This document shows positions 6,027-7,424 of a DNA stretch of 7,424 nucleotides, in pieces (position 1 is the first letter of the stretch; the number at the start of each line of letters is the position of its first letter). The stretch is taken from contig QWRL01000116.1 of assembly GCA_003670425.1 (NCBI GenBank), positions 1 through 7,424 on the forward strand, written 5' to 3'. A program made the translations under genes and the position numbers. The stretch comes from Chloroflexota bacterium (lineage in GTDB: Bacteria; Chloroflexota; Anaerolineae; Anaerolineales; UBA11657). Below the pieces are notes generated by a model. The model had not been told where the DNA came from. It saw only the letters and a list, made by a program, of their open reading frames with translations, and ran no database searches.

Positions 6027-7284
6027 ATAGCAATGCCTGCCGCAGCTCCGCCACGGTTGGCGCAATCACAGGCGGAGTACCAACTGTGCGCATCGCAGCC
6101 GCCACATCCTTCAGCCCACTGCCGGTAATCAACAGCACCACCCGCTCGTGCGGCGCAACCAACCCGCTGCGTGCCGCCTTCAACAAACCTGCATACGCCG
6201 CCGCACAAGACGGCTCCGCAAACACGCCGGTCAAGCGCGCCAATTCCGGAATAGCTGCCAGAATTTCCGCGTCGGTAACAGTCAGGTAGGCACCGCCAGA
6301 CTGCGTTGCCGCCTGCAGGCCGTGCAACCCATCCGCCGGCCAGTCAGTTGCGATGCTGTCCGCAACCGTCTGCGCGTGCACGCTGCCAATCTCACTCGTC
6401 TGCGCAGCAAATGCATTGTAAATCGCCGCCGAGCCCGCCGCCTGCACGCCCATCATGCGCGGCACACGCCTGGTCCAGCCGAGCGCATGCAGCTCCTTGA
6501 ACCCCTTGTGCACCCCACCGATGATGTTACCATCGCCGACCGAAACAAACACGCAGTCCGGCGCGACCCAAGTATCACGCCCGTCTTCGCCACTCTCTGC
6601 ACAAAGTTGTTCGGCAATTTCAAACGCCGCGGTCTTCTTGCCTTCCAGCGTAAACGGGTTGTAGCCAGTACTGCGACAATACAATCCCAGTTCACGCGCC
6701 GCCTGCAAACTGAGGTTGAACGCCGCTGCATAGTTGCCCTTCACCAGCACCAGTCGCGCGCCGAATACGAGCAACTGCGCAATCTTTGCCGGCGGCGCAC
6801 TCTCGGGAACCAGGATAACCGCCTCCAACCCGGCAGCTGCTGCCATGCCTGCCAGCGCTACGCCAGCATTGCCAGTGGATGCGGTGATCAGGCGCGTAAC
6901 GCCCAGATCCAAAGCGCGCGCCACCACAACTGCACTTGCCCGATCCTTGAACGACGCAGTCGGCAGCCGGCTGTCATCCTTTATCCACACCTGCTGCAAG
7001 CCACAATGTTGCGCCAGACGCGAAACTGGAAACAATGGCGTGCCCCCCACAGTGCGCAGCGCTGCCGTGCTAACGGGCGGCACGTTTACTGCCAGCAGCG
7101 CAGCGTAACGCCACAACGACCGATCCGCACCCGCTCCAACGCTCGCCGGCGAGTGCGCACTTCGCACCCGCTCCACATCGAGCACCACATCCAAGTTGCC
7201 GCAACACTCAGGGCACACGTACACTGGCTCAGCCAGTCCCGCGAGCGGCCCGCACTTGCTGCATGCGTAATTAATATTTCTCAT
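6025..7284 (-). CDS. Threonine-synthase-like PLP enzyme (fold type II)
   Basis: The 419-residue protein has the layout of the archaeal-type/short threonine synthase branch. An N-terminal zinc ribbon has cysteines C8/C11 and C24/C27. It is followed by GGTPLF (80-85), DDSRLPTASFKDR (103-115) with Schiff-base lysine K113, the substrate loop STGNAG (136-141), the phosphate loop SVGDGN (248-253) and a C-terminal TGSGLKD (387-393). Threonine synthase converts O-phosphohomoserine to threonine in the cytosol. Two points argue for a paralogue: the usual AIRIGNP-like stretch is replaced by SIATDWPADGL (310-320), and the gene lies with an M55 peptidase and a second PLP enzyme instead of hom or thrB. A different phospho- or beta-substituted amino-acid substrate is possible, so no thrC symbol is given. 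The ATG at 7284 is the only good start, since an in-frame TAG lies two codons upstream. Its ribosome site is weak (AGG, 3 bases away). It ends 12 bases before the peptidase start. Confidence 0.85.
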   Translation of the reverse strand: MRNINYACSKCGPLAGLAEPVYVCPECCGNLDVVLDVERVRSAHSPASVGAGADRSLWRYAALLAVNVPPVSTAALRTVGGTPLFPVSRLAQHCGLQQVWIKDDSRLPTASFKDRASAVVVARALDLGVTRLITASTGNAGVALAGMAAAAGLEAVILVPESAPPAKIAQLLVFGARLVLVKGNYAAAFNLSLQAARELGLYCRSTGYNPFTLEGKKTAAFEIAEQLCAESGEDGRDTWVAPDCVFVSVGDGNIIGGVHKGFKELHALGWTRRVPRMMGVQAAGSAAIYNAFAAQTSEIGSVHAQTVADSIATDWPADGLHGLQAATQSGGAYLTVTDAEILAAIPELARLTGVFAEPSCAAAYAGLLKAARSGLVAPHERVVLLITGSGLKDVAAAMRTVGTPPVIAPTVAELRQALL

Positions 7285-7424
7285 TGCCTATTAAGCATCA
7301 ACACCAATCGTAGACACACCACAACCTCAGGTCCGAACATATTACGCAACATCAAAACATTACCTGATGCAACAAAGACAGCACACTCCACACTGGCCAC
7401 AATTACACGTCCGGCTACACGCAT
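7281..7424 (-). other. Upstream region of the cluster; possible 3' end of another reading frame
   Basis: This stretch is more AT-rich than the genes and holds no recognised gene. On the minus strand a frame without stops runs from the edge for 47 codons and ends at TGA 7283-7281, which overlaps the next gene's ATG as ATGA. The translation (ending LVLMLNRQ) is rich in V, L and M, matches no family I know, and uses TTG, GTT and AAT codons unlike its neighbours. It could be the tail of a coupled upstream gene, a small hydrophobic leader protein, or chance. TAATAT at 7339-7344 is a partial -10 match, but no -35 box fits it. Confidence 0.25.

Noticed and set aside
7339..7367. A sigma-70-type promoter upstream of the threonine-synthase-like gene
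   Set aside because: TAATAT matches only four of six -10 positions. The hexamer 17 bases upstream is TCAGGT, and the better TTGCAT is 22 bases away, too far to pair.

Overview
The window is a dense bacterial stretch. Every supported gene reads on the minus strand, so transcription runs from the right end (7424) to the left end (1). Coding DNA is GC-rich, with most third positions G or C, and gaps between genes are 71 bases or less. No RNA gene, insertion sequence, CRISPR array or obvious intrinsic terminator was seen. The host cannot be fixed from this much sequence. A bacterial HtpG, a split-barrel domain resembling F420-linked reductases, and the type-II PLP enzyme/M55 peptidase pairing together make a Chloroflexota or other F420-using lineage plausible, but this is a low-confidence guess.

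Right third to half (7284 down to 3700): three tightly packed genes. They encode a threonine-synthase-like PLP enzyme (6025-7284), an M55-family zinc D-aminopeptidase of the DppA type (5188-6012, TTG start), and a second, divergent fold-type-II PLP enzyme of the cysteine synthase/CBS superfamily (3700-5166). Gaps of 12 and 21 bases, with Shine-Dalgarno sites, indicate one transcription unit. The likely theme is amino-acid or peptide catabolism or recycling: the peptidase would release amino acids, possibly D-amino acids, and the PLP enzymes would eliminate or rearrange them. No substrate can be read from the sequence.

Middle (3643 down to 1727): a complete HtpG (Hsp90) chaperone, with ordinary intact ATPase motifs.

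Left (1655 down to 1): a two-domain flavoprotein, then the first 27 codons of a short-chain dehydrogenase joined to it by an ATGA stop/start overlap. The flavoprotein's N-terminal part matches the salicylyl-CoA/anthraniloyl-CoA hydroxylase type of FAD monooxygenase. Its C-terminal part is a PPOX/F420-type split-barrel reductase domain, sitting where known relatives carry an Old Yellow Enzyme domain. This fusion, translationally coupled to an SDR, is the most interesting item: it looks like the start of an oxidative-plus-reductive pathway for an aromatic or CoA-bound substrate continuing beyond the left edge.

The right-hand end (7285-7424) is relatively AT-rich and holds no recognisable gene, though a minus-strand frame with no stop runs from the edge into an ATGA overlap with the first gene.
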